Below, piece by piece: positions 35,107-45,088 of a stretch of 64,000 nucleotides of DNA (positions are counted from its first letter, which is position 1; every line of letters starts with the position of its first letter). Source of the stretch: Celoporthe dispersa. Taxonomy: Eukaryota > Ascomycota > Sordariomycetes > Diaporthales > Cryphonectriaceae. The position numbers and the translations under genes were made by a program. The DNA is taken from NCBI GenBank assembly GCA_016584495.1, contig WAID01000007.1:434001-498000 (forward strand). The letters run 5' to 3'. The notes below the pieces were generated by a model. The model made no database searches and had not been told where the DNA came from. It saw only the letters and a program-made list of their open reading frames with translations.

Positions 35107-35203
35107 CCTCTCCCCTGGGGAGTTCACAAGCCAAGGGGAGGCAAGGGCAGCGAGGAGCAGGGCAGGGCAGGTGTCCCACAGCCAACTGACTAACACACAC
35201 CCA

Positions 35204-35265
35204 GCACGGCACGGCACGGCATCGCACCCAGGACCGTACAGCACAGCACAGCACAGCACAGCACA
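35204..35265. repeat. Two neighbouring pentamer arrays (GCACG and GCACA units)
   Basis: GCACG units (about 35204-35221) are followed 16 bases later by about five GCACA units (35238-35265). The two units differ by one base, so one array may have arisen from the other by slippage and point change. Confidence 0.8.
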
Positions 35266-36216
35266 CCTCACCTGAACGCAGGGATCCGAGGGACGCTCTT
35301 CGAAAGTGCAACAGCAAGCGGGCATGAACCTGGGTCGGCCCCTCCACTGGCCTTCCAACCCCATTCCCGCCCCCCATGTAAGTCACTTCACGCAATCACG
35401 CCTCACGGTCTTGTCTGGTGGTCGTCTCTTGTCTGCCTCCTCCTCTCTTCAGCCTCTGCTTCTTCTCGCTTTTGACCCTTCCCGTCCGCCCGCCCGCCTC
35501 GTCTCCATCCAGACCCTTGGCTTGTACTTTGTAATGTAGCTGTACTCCGTAGGTAGCCTCCTCGCCTCTTTTTTTTTCCTTTTTTCACATCCACATGACT
35601 ACTACACACTGACACAGCGCTACCTGCCTCCGTCCCTTGCTCTCCCTGTCTGACTTCATCTTCCCCTCTTCTTCCTCCTCCTCCCCTCTCTCTTCCTCTT
35701 TTTCTTTCCTCCTCCTCCTCTTCCTCTTTTCCTTTTCCCCCTTCCCATTACCCATTTTCATTTTATCGCCTCTCATGCTGTGAGTCTTTCCCCATCTCCC
35801 TCCCAACGACATACCACTGCATCACCTCGTACGCCTGCAAACACCCAGAGTGGATCATCAGGCTAATAACATGTGCCAGCAAACGCACCACGGCCAAAAC
35901 CTAGCCATTGCCGAGACCAACCGGCCGACTGCTCGACCACCCAGGACGAACACGTCCGCCCCCCTCGGTCGTTGTTGACTCGAGATCCATCGTCTCCTAC
36001 GCCTGCTACCCCTCCACCTCCTAGAAAAGAGACCACCACCGTGGGATCCGCCTCAGGCCGTCCTCTCTTCTCATCTTCTTTCCTCCTTTCTAGCACCCAA
36101 AGGTCTCATCCCGGGGAGGAACTCAGGTCTGGTTCCCTCCGGCGTTACCGGCCTTACGCTCGGGTCCCCGCTCTCATCGACAAAATACTGCCATTTCGGG
36201 CCTGCCTGGGTACACG

Positions 36217-38330
36217 ATGGACGACGGTTCGTCGACGGGGTTTGGATACCCGAATGGGTCACAAAATTATCAGCCTCATACCAGTCCAGTCTGGCCTGAC
36301 CCTCTGCGCTCGGCGGGGAGCTATTGTCCTGGAGTAGGGAACTGGGCTGGTGCCCGACAGGATTGGCCCGACTACCACCGGTCTTGGAATCCTCACCATC
36401 CTGTCTCTGCCGGCTTCACCCCCGAAAACCAGCCCTCCTACGCTCCACCACCACAGTTGCATCTTTACGGGAGATCAAGCCGTAGCAGGGCACCGCCGCG
36501 GTCTGGACCTGCCGGGTCGAGTCACCAGCAAGATGACCGCCTCCACCCGCCGCCGCCGCCACCGACAGGAAATGCGTACCCTCTCCCTTTCTCCCCAGTA
36601 TCCGACCGGGGCTCTATTGCCTCCCAAGTGATTTGGATACAGAATCGCCACTCCCCCCCTCTTCAGACCCGGCGCAGTCCCCCCTCGCACAACAGGGACA
36701 GGCTTCCCCACCAGGCTCCTCGTCGGATGGACCCTCCTCCAGCCCTCAGTCCAACGACGAGCAGCCTGGCTGGGGACGTCTGTTGATAGACTCGCCCACA
36801 CAAGCCTTTGTCAGGGTCAGGCTGCCTCCACCATCCGATCCTCGCACCAGGCAGAGGCCGTCATCACACCAGCCCGACAGGGCTGCCGTTCACGGAGGGC
36901 TACTTGGCGGTTCCGCTCGTACCGGCGATGATGATACTGCCAATGCTGCTGCCACCGCCTCGCCCAGCGCCAGCACTGACGATGACAGCGACACTGGCGG
37001 CTCGATCCCGCGAGCCATGGCCATGATTCATCACTTGCACAGCAATCGCCAGTCTCAGATCCTGCGAGGTCAGCTGAGTAACAAGAGGGTGGCGTCTCAG
37101 AGGGCCATCCAGTCTCTGAAGGAGGTGGACCTGGACAGCCTGCCGGACAATGAAAAGAGTATGTGTTCCGATCGTGCGTGTCGTGTTGCCGGGACAAGTT
37201 CGGCTTGCTAACCTCATCTGTTTGCAAGCTTGCGTCATCTGCTACAATGACTTCGGCATCGCCAGCCCTGAAGGCACGGTAGAGATTCCCCTGCAGCTTC
37301 CCAAGTGTAAGCACGTCTTTGGAAATAGGTGCATCCTGAAGTGGTTGGAAGAGTCCTTTAGCTGTCCGTACTGCCGGGACAAGCTGGACTCGGAGCTGGC
37401 CAGACCAAGCGAGACCATGATCCGGAGGATGATCGAGGCTGCTCGCGGTGACCCGGACCTACTGGGTCACATGTCGACCTTCCGCAGGCTGCTAGCGATG
37501 ACTCACCATCACGCTTCGGGATCAGGCTCCGCCTCAGAGAGGGCCTTTGTTGCCTGGCGCCGACAACGCGATCACGAGACGGCTAACCGAGAAGGGTCGA
37601 TGAGAGGAGAGCGGAGGGGGTTCCTTTCCCGGATGCAAGCGACGCGGAGCGGAGGATACGACCTCGCCATGAGACCTTTTACCCGTCTCGAATCACAGCC
37701 TCTGAGCCGCCTCACAACACTGGTGGGAACACGCTCAGTCCTCCCTCCAGCGCGGTACAGCTTCAGAGCCCAGCCGTCCAGCTGCCGGCCTACAGACCGG
37801 CGCCCGTGTGGCAGGATCAACAGCCACCCTTCATGGCACCCCAGGTGGCGACCTCGCCGCCCTACATGCTTCACCACCCTAACGGCGGCGCTCAGCAGCC
37901 GCCAGCACCACCGAGCCATCCGACCACCTTCGCCCCCCTGCCGCCGCCGATTGCCATGTCAACGCCCAGCACAATGCCCCCGTTCCCGCACCAAGCCTCC
38001 GGCACCCAGAACTATCAGATGCCGTCACTGCTGCCTAATGGTGACTACTATGGCGGACCCTATATGCAAGGGTATAGCGGTCTGGGACCTGGTGTAGCTC
38101 CTGGCCCGGAGTCGACTTATTCTCCTTTGCACGTGTCATCCCCGTCCTCGCAACTGCCCGGTTTCCCGGATTTCATAAACCAGCTTCCCCGCCAGATCAG
38201 TTTTCAACACGAATCTTACACAGCATCTCGTCCTCCCCCCGAACTGAGTACAGCTCGCTCGGAGCAACGGCGGTATGAGCAGAATGTACTTTTTCGCATC
38301 AGTGCTTTCACAAAAGCACGCGGTTTCTAG
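36217..38330 (+). CDS. RING finger protein with proline-rich flanks, two frame breaks
   Basis: This looks like a fungal RING-type E3 ubiquitin ligase of unknown substrate. Exon 1 runs 36217-37158 and exon 2 37229-38330, with intron 37159-37228 (GTATGT donor, perfect TGCTAAC branch, GCAAG acceptor). The N-terminal half is Pro/Ser/Gln-rich and disordered; LKEVDLDSLPDNEK leads into the RING: CVIC, CKHVFGNRC, then a conserved KWLEES and CPYC. In the standard C3HC4 spacing the fifth ligand position is Gly (CKHVFGNRC), so the second zinc site may be weak. The C-terminus is Pro/Gln-rich. Two single bases appear to be missing: near 36630 (one G after CAAGT) and in the T4 run at 37677-37680. With them the protein would be 681 residues. 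The two breaks fall in disordered sequence, so they rest on composition, not on homology, and are less sure than elsewhere. Confidence 0.75.
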
Positions 38331-39491
38331 GGTGCTTGGCCTCCGCACATGATAGGAAGAGGCGGGTGGGGGGGGGCCGAGCTGCGCTGCACGTCAAGAA
38401 CTCCGGCAGCCCGAGCTCCGCCTCCCGACTGACTAACTACCTCCTGACGGCCATAATAGCACCAAGCATGGACTTTTCCTCATTTCCTGTGGCAGACACA
38501 TTTGATTTTCGGAGGGGCGTTTCGCATCATCTTCATATCCTTATATAGTCACAGGCGTTGCGGTGTGCATTGGCATCACTTTGACTGGAACAAGGGTCTG
38601 GGCACGGTCTGGGCACCAGATGGGACATGGCTTAGCAGTAGAAGGGCTTTGATCTTTTTTTCTTCTTGCTGGTGTCAACTATTAGCATTCTACAGACACA
38701 ACACAGCCATAAAAAGAACCAAAAAAAAAAAAAAGGTTTACGATACGTATTCGAAGTTAAATAGGGTCTCTGTCGTACCCGTGACTCTCGGGTCTGTGAA
38801 GCTGTATCGTGAGCCAGCAGAGGTCTGCTCATGCGTCTCGAGGTGGAGAGGGCCGGCTTGCAGTGATTGACCATGACATCGTTCTCTCTTCTTTTCATCA
38901 GGCGGGCTTGACGGTAGGATAGAGAATAATGATGGAGGAAAAGGTAAAAGAAAAAGAAAGGAAAAGTCTACTGCCCCTTTAATTACCCCTGCTTTGAGGG
39001 TGACCTTGGTCAAATTCGACGAAAGGAACCATGTATCACGCAAGCGTCTCAGTCCACACGGTGTGGGTTCGGTGAGCTACGGCACCAATCCATGCTACTA
39101 CTTGTCAAGCTGATATCGTTTTGTCAAACTGTTCTCTATACTAGGGGTGAAGGTGAACAGCACTCAGCACTCTCTCGCGTGTAAGTGGCGCTTTCTGCGC
39201 CTCTATTGCTGTACCTGTGCTAGAACCTCACGGCTGCAAGTATAGCAAAGCAAAAAACTCAACAACGCCTAGCTACCGTGCCAACAAAAAAGAAAGAAAA
39301 AAACAACATCAAAGTACGCCCCAAGCAGATTTTCAACCGAATAATTACAACCCAGCATTCGATGCGTGTTCCTCGTACCGGCAGGCTCTCCCACTGGCTG
39401 AACAAGTCCAAAAAAGTGATGAGCCAGATGCAGCGCACAATTTATCCCCATCTCCCGTCACCTATGCCCCACACACCTCCTCTGTGAGGGC
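38331..39491. other. Convergent RING/RAD51 3' flanks
   Basis: This 1.16 kb spacer contains a run of sixteen A near 38719-38734 and several A/T-rich tracts, in keeping with 3' ends of two converging genes. No gene was recognised. Confidence 0.45.
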
Positions 39492-40700
39492 CTAGTTGCT
39501 CATCTTTTCGACGTCCTTGGGTGAGGGGTCACATATGCCCTCCTCGCTGATGGCGAACAAGCAGTCGCTTTCGGGCAGACAGGGGGAGTCGTAGATTTTT
39601 GCAATTCTGGTCTCGCCGCGGCCCTTCTTCAGACTGATGCGGGTGGTCGAGGCGTGAGCAATGATGTTGCCTCCGATAGGTTTTTTTTGGGTCGGGATTG
39701 AACATGGCGGAGGGGCCACCGTCGACCTGAGCGACGACCTGGTTGGTGATAACCACGGCGATGCCAAACTCGTCAGCGAGCCGCTGTAGGGTGCGCATGA
39801 ACTTGGCGAGATGGGTCTGTCGGTTACTGAGCTCTCCACGGCCTAGAAAGTCTGTCCGGTAAAGCGCGGTGGCGGAGTCGACGACGAGCAGGGAGAAGCG
39901 GGTCTCGCACATCATGGCAGCGGCCTGGTTTAGGAGCTGCAGCTGGTGGTCCGAGTTGTAGGCCCGCGCATAGGCCACATTGTCGAGAACCTCCTCACCA
40001 GAGAGCCCAAAGCGGTTGGCGACGGACAGCAGACGGACGGGCCGGAAGGTGCCCTCAGTGTCGATGTATAGGCACTTGCCCTCGCCACCGCCCATATCGA
40101 AGGGCAGTTGGCAGGTGACGGCAAGGGTATGGCAGATTTGGGATTTGCCGGTGCGGAACTCTCCAAAGATCTCAGTGACGCTGCCAGTTTCGATACCGCC
40201 GGCGAGCAGGGTGTCGAGGTTCTTGGAGCCCGTGCTGATGGAGATCAACTCGCTGCGGCGCTGGTGCATCTCAGTAGCGGTGGTGAAGCCCATGGGCACG
40301 AGTTTGGATGCTAGACGGACACGATATTGTGAGTTGGTGAACAAGGACGAGACAAGGCCGGAGGTAGGAGGCTTTGGGGGGGGGGTACCTTCAGCCAGAA
40401 ATTTTCCGGCCTTCTGCTCCGAGATGCCCTTGATCTGCTCAAGAACCCTACGTGGGGTGTAGGCAACAGACTCGACAGTGTTGAAGCCGCCATCGACAAT
40501 CAGCTGGATGTCGCGCTTGGTGAGACCAGCCACGCCCTATCAACCAGGGTTGGTGAGTGACTCAGGAGACATAAGGCATGCATAGAGAGAGGAGTATGAC
40601 AAGTGCTCACCTCAAGAGCCTGCAGTGGCGTAGGGGCCCCAGGTCCTGTCATGCTCTCGTCGCCATTCTGTACCTCATCGTACTCCTCCGTCTGGGTCAT
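39492..40700 (-). CDS. RAD51: RAD51 recombinase, one frame break
   Basis: Rad51 is the eukaryotic RecA-type recombinase that forms filaments on single-stranded DNA for homologous repair. Exons on the minus strand are 40700-40611, 40536-40389 and 40310-39492. Conserved parts are the N-terminal helix-hairpin-helix (GVAGLTKRDIQLIVDGGFNTVESVAYTPRR), SKLVPMGFTTATEMHQRR, Walker A GEFRTGKS (129-136), Walker B LLVVD (220-224) and ITNQVVAQVDGGPSAMF. The second intron (40388-40311) splits AEG and is 78 bases with no stop. The frame breaks in a run of eight A (39681-39688, seen as T on the plus strand) after NPDPKK, where seven A restores KKPIGGNIIAHASTTR and the C-terminus ending DVEKMSN. The corrected protein is 351 residues, normal size. 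Read as given, about 65 residues of the core domain (L2-loop end and beta strands) would be lost, so a functional gene needs the corrected base. Confidence 0.95.
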
Positions 40701-41257
40701 TGTCACGTGTCTTCGCACAAGGTGATCGAGTGGTGACGAGAGGGAGAGACAAATAAAGGGAAAAGGGGGAAAGATGACTGCTTGGACCTCTGCCGGGGAA
40801 GATTGGGAGCTCGGTGGCGATGCGAATCCTCTGGGTGGCGGAAGAAGAAGAAAAAAAAAGACGGGTACGGAGTTGTTATTGACTTTCTACTTGTGACGCG
40901 TTCTTGGCAAGGAACGCGCTCTGAAGGCAACCACGACCCAACAACGCCAGATCACATGCTTCGAGGGTCTTAGGCCGCTAGGTTCTATGGGCTCAGTGGC
41001 AGTCAGTGGCCAGTGCCTGCGTCATCCCTGCTAGCTGCACTGACGGGCGCCGGTGGGCACCTCCAACTCCACCACGAACCACAGCGCCGGACTCCACGGC
41101 GGTAGCAGTCGTGCTGCTGCATCTGCCCTGCCCAATGCTCCAGGTCACATATTTCGAGAGTATGCCATGTAAATGATACGTCTAGAGGCTTTATCCTTCT
41201 CCATTACTCTCTGACAGATGCTGTGCCACCAACCTGACCCGGCTCGCCCACCTCAAG
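40701..41257. promoter_or_regulatory. Divergent RAD51/RAD17 promoter with MCB and CACGTG boxes
   Basis: The two DNA-damage genes start head to head 557 bases apart. ACGCGT at 40896-40901 is a perfect MluI cell-cycle box, and AACGCGC at 40913-40919 is a second partial copy; CACGTG at 40704-40709 is a bHLH-type site next to the RAD51 start. Shared G1/S (MBF) control is the simplest reading, but is inferred. Confidence 0.6.
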
Positions 41258-44005
41258 ATGGCGCCGCCGCCTGCAAAGCGTCGCAAGCGGAACGTTGTCG
41301 ACGACGACGACAACGATCAGGATGAGAGGTCGACGCCAGCGAAGAAGAACAACCTGAACTACTATTTCTCGTCGCCAGACGCCAAGAGCAAATCTCTCCG
41401 CCCCGAGGATGACGGCTTCTCTGCCCCCGAGTCTCCCAGCGCTCTGCGCAATACCACACGATCAACTCGTACAGCTTCTGTTCGGCCTGCCCCTGCTGTG
41501 TCGACTCGCTCAAGCCAATTCAGGCCGCCGCCGTCCAAGAGCCCTAGCCAGAGTCCGACAAAAGCTAGAAAGCCTATCGATGAGAAGGGGAAATCCGCCA
41601 ACATCAGAACTCTGTTCTCCAAGCAGTCCCAAAAGGCCAAGACCGATATAAAGTCCAATGGGCGCCTTGACAACAAGCCTGATGCCCAAGCCCTCGACAT
41701 AACCAGCGACCCGCTTTCCGAAGACGATGACGAAGATATAAGTGCCCACAGGGCTTCAGGTACAAGTCTGGTGGGGAAGAAGGCACAGAAGAGGTCGAGA
41801 GACCACCCGGAGCCAGAGCGAGCTTCAGCCGCAGCGAATACTAGCGCTAACCAGAGGTTTTTGCGACCCTCACGGAACCTCTCGTCCTCGTCCGCCGACG
41901 GCATCGACCAGCGGCCTTGGTCTGAGCGCTTCAGTCCAGAGAGCCTAGAAGAACTCGTTGTCCACAAGAAAAAGGTAGCAGATGTGCGGAGGTGGCTAGA
42001 AGATGCCCTGGGCGGCCGGATGCGCCAGCGTCTGCTGGTCCTGAAAGGCTCCGCAGGCACAGGAAAGACCACCACGGTGCAGCTTCTATCTAAAGACATG
42101 GGATTTGAGGTTCTCGAATGGAGAAATCCGGATGGTGTCTCTGGCTCAGGTCTAAGGACTCAGTCCACCTCGGCTCAGTTTGAAGAGTTCCTGGGCCGAG
42201 GACGCAAGTTCGGGCAGCTAGAATTTGACGATGGCGACTTCGAACAACCAGCAGACAAGACTGACAAGACATCCCGAGATGGCCATGATGACGACCGCAG
42301 GAGGGTCATCTTGATCGAAGAGTTCCCAAACACGTTCTTGCGATCTGGAAGTGCCCTCACGTCTTTTCGGAAGACCGTACTGCAGTTCCTTGCGACGAAC
42401 ACGCCATCTTTGGCGGTTCTCAGCCAGAACTCGGCTGCTGACCCCGTCATACCGGTGGTAATGATCATTTCCGAGACGCTCCTGACCACAACCTCGGCCT
42501 CTGCCGACAGCTTCACCGCGCACCGTCTTCTGGGGGCCGAGATCCTCCGCCACCCGGGCACCGGTGTCATTGAGTTTAATGATATTGCGCCAACCTTGTT
42601 AGCCAAGGCTCTCGAGCTTGTGGTGAAGAAGGAGGCAAGAGTGTCCGGACGGCGACGGACGCCTGGGCCACAGGTGCTGAAGAGGCTTGGCGAGATAGGA
42701 GATATCAGGAATGCCGTCTCGTCGCTTGAGTTTCTCTGTCTTAAAGGCGATGATGACGCAGACTGGGGCTCCAAGGTCACGTTCACCAAGACCAAGAAGG
42801 CCAGCAAGGACCAGGCCCTGACAAGGGGCGAGCAGCGGAGCCTCGAGCTGATCTCGCAGCGCGAGTCTAGCCTTGGGATATTTCACGCTGTCGGTAAAGT
42901 CGTGTACAACAAGCGAGACGAGCAGCCCTATGTCCCAGGGTCAGAAGAAGCGATAGCAGAAGCCCTACCACCACACCTGAGTCAAATGAGTCGGCATAAG
43001 AGGTCTCAGGTCGCAGTGGACACCTTGATCGATGAGACAGGCACGGACACATCTACGTTCATATCAGCTTTACACGAAAACTACGTTCTATCTTGCGACC
43101 GGACGAGTGCCGCTGATCCAGACTCATCGATGGACTATATCAACGGGTGCATGGAGTACCTGTCCGAAAGCGATCTCCTGAATCCGTCCTGGGACATCTT
43201 CTTTGGCGGCAAGGGCTTCGCTAGCAGTGGAAGGGACCAGGGTAGTCACATTCTCCGTCAGGACGAGATGGCATTCGAAGTGGCAGTACGCGGACTCCTC
43301 TTTTCCCTGCCTCACCCGGTGAGGCGCAAGAACGCGTCGACCAACAGAGGCGGTGATACTTTCAAGATGTTCTACCCAACGAGCATCAAGCTGTGGAGGA
43401 CTAAAGAGGAGCTGGAAGGTCTCGTGGACCTCTGGGCATCCACAATGCTGAAGAGGGGCGACAACACCTCGGACTCGACTCCACAGTACACCGACCAGAG
43501 CGTTTCGAACGGTGCTTCAGTTTTCCGCAAGAGCAAGGCAGGAAGTGTCGGTGACTGGGTGGGCAATCGCAGCGAACAAAAGTATGCAACCAAGAAGGCC
43601 GCTGCGGACTCCTCAGGCGAAGAGGCGCCGCCGCTGCTGTCTCTAGGCACTTCGGCACGCCATGAGATGATACTGGAGCGACTGCCCTACGTGGCACAGA
43701 TGATGCGACACCGCCGAACGTCGTTCTACTCGCTGGGGCTCCGTGATCTAGAGAAGGTTGTGTCATTCCAGGGCATAGGCGCACCAGTGGATGAAGAATT
43801 AGACGAGGAAGCTGAAGAGACCACTGACCCTGCCGGAGAGAGCTGGGCCACAGACAGACCCACAGAGGATAGGACACCTAGAAAGAGGCGGACTACAGCC
43901 ATCAGGTCACGGAGTGAGCAGAGCGATGGATCCATGATCAGCAGTCTTCAAGTCCACAAGCTGGTGCTTAGCGATGATGACATTGAGGACGATGATGAAG
44001 GTTGA
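41258..44005 (+). CDS. RAD17: Checkpoint clamp loader subunit RAD17
   Basis: Rad17 (Rad24 in budding yeast) joins RFC2-5 to load the 9-1-1 clamp at DNA damage and start ATR signalling. A single frame of 915 residues, no introns. The N-terminal 220 residues are disordered and charged (PIP-like DxNYYFSS segment near residue 33). Then come PWSERFSPESLEELVVHKKKVADVRRWLEDAL, Walker A GSAGTGKT (264-271) and the Rad17-type Walker B VILIEEFPN with E-E instead of the RFC D-E; the lid region follows. The C-terminus (about 700-915) has YLSESDLLNPSW and KMFYPTSIKLWR, with an acidic end. The start is the first ATG after a 558-base promoter shared with RAD51. The frame is unbroken. Confidence 0.95.
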   Translation: MAPPPAKRRKRNVVDDDDNDQDERSTPAKKNNLNYYFSSPDAKSKSLRPEDDGFSAPESPSALRNTTRSTRTASVRPAPAVSTRSSQFRPPPSKSPSQSPTKARKPIDEKGKSANIRTLFSKQSQKAKTDIKSNGRLDNKPDAQALDITSDPLSEDDDEDISAHRASGTSLVGKKAQKRSRDHPEPERASAAANTSANQRFLRPSRNLSSSSADGIDQRPWSERFSPESLEELVVHKKKVADVRRWLEDALGGRMRQRLLVLKGSAGTGKTTTVQLLSKDMGFEVLEWRNPDGVSGSGLRTQSTSAQFEEFLGRGRKFGQLEFDDGDFEQPADKTDKTSRDGHDDDRRRVILIEEFPNTFLRSGSALTSFRKTVLQFLATNTPSLAVLSQNSAADPVIPVVMIISETLLTTTSASADSFTAHRLLGAEILRHPGTGVIEFNDIAPTLLAKALELVVKKEARVSGRRRTPGPQVLKRLGEIGDIRNAVSSLEFLCLKGDDDADWGSKVTFTKTKKASKDQALTRGEQRSLELISQRESSLGIFHAVGKVVYNKRDEQPYVPGSEEAIAEALPPHLSQMSRHKRSQVAVDTLIDETGTDTSTFISALHENYVLSCDRTSAADPDSSMDYINGCMEYLSESDLLNPSWDIFFGGKGFASSGRDQGSHILRQDEMAFEVAVRGLLFSLPHPVRRKNASTNRGGDTFKMFYPTSIKLWRTKEELEGLVDLWASTMLKRGDNTSDSTPQYTDQSVSNGASVFRKSKAGSVGDWVGNRSEQKYATKKAAADSSGEEAPPLLSLGTSARHEMILERLPYVAQMMRHRRTSFYSLGLRDLEKVVSFQGIGAPVDEELDEEAEETTDPAGESWATDRPTEDRTPRKRRTTAIRSRSEQSDGSMISSLQVHKLVLSDDDIEDDDEG

Positions 44006-45088
44006 CGATGGGGGTACTCGGCTGTTCAAGAGTATGATCTAGCTTGGTAAAAATAAAAAAAAAAGGCCCACAGCCGATGCCATCTACGGCAAACATGGAA
44101 GCGGTCCAACGGATGCGACCGCATCGTGGAAACTCGTCTCTTTCTCAAGTCTAGGGAGAATAGAGCCTAGTACACTCTGCTCATAGATCTACAATCCTAA
44201 ACAAAAAAGAGAAAAGAAGAAACAAAGTATATTTCCAAGACTTGGGCACGTGGCACTGAGGTGGCTGGGTATCAAGGTATTGGACCTTGACCTGCCAAGT
44301 GGTAGTTAGAGATGCGTACGAAGACCGCCACCGTACTTATATCTTGAATACTTCCAGGGAACGGCAGTGTTCCCCTCGAATCGCTGAGAGTTTTCGCATA
44401 TTTGAGTAGAGAGGGAAACAGATCATCAGAAATCTACAGTGAGAGAGACTCTTTGATACGGACTGGGCTCACTGAGGCAGAGATACTTTCCATTTTCTGG
44501 CATTACAAACAGCATGTACTGTAACAGTGCCCTGATCCAAATGGTACAGTACGGTACATACAGATGTCGTGGTATCCAGGACACCACCAAGTCACAGTAG
44601 CAGGGCTATGCATGGTAAGCCTTGGCGCTAACCCCAGTACGCTGAAAGCTCTAGTGGGTTCTTGCCCATCCATAGCGGCTAGCTGGCGGCCCCCTCTTGG
44701 GGAGGTCGGCCAACCACGGCTCGAGATGTCAGATGGAAGTCCAAAGTCCATCCCAGCCCACCATAACGGCTTCGCCTGCCGCTGCTCGAACCTTTTCGTT
44801 TCTGTCCTCAACCTGCGCGTTTCTTCTCCTTTCACTGTAGTCTCTTTAGTCCTGCATATTCTTTCTTACCTTCACAACTTTGTCCCATAGTCATCCGTCC
44901 TCTAATAATTGTTAAAAACGACTGCCACATTTGGGGGTGGCACCGTCACCCAAGACACTGGACTGCACTGCGACGCGGCCCACCCACAGCAGGGACGGAG
45001 GCACGCCGATTCCTCGACGTGCTGTTTTGGGATTCTGGTCGCGAGGTCACACTGCATCAAGCTGTTGTTGTGGCGAGAGATTGGAATC
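44006..45088. other. RAD17-F-box spacer
   Basis: This 1.08 kb spacer holds the RAD17 3' flank (AAAAATAAAAAAAAAAGG near 44047) and the promoter of the F-box gene. No further gene was recognised. Confidence 0.45.

Larger units (their letters stand above)
30961..36216. other. 5.3 kb low-complexity, gene-free spacer
   Basis: This is the longest non-coding stretch. No gene, tRNA or transposon was recognised on either strand. It is full of simple repeats and CT/GA-rich tracts: GA at 33367-33381, A/G-rich 33893-33951, GAGC at 34506-34521, CA at 35064-35106, two pentamer arrays at 35204-35265 and a long pyrimidine tract at 35569-35760. The right part may be an unusually long promoter and leader of the RING gene at 36217. 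Confidence 0.5.
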
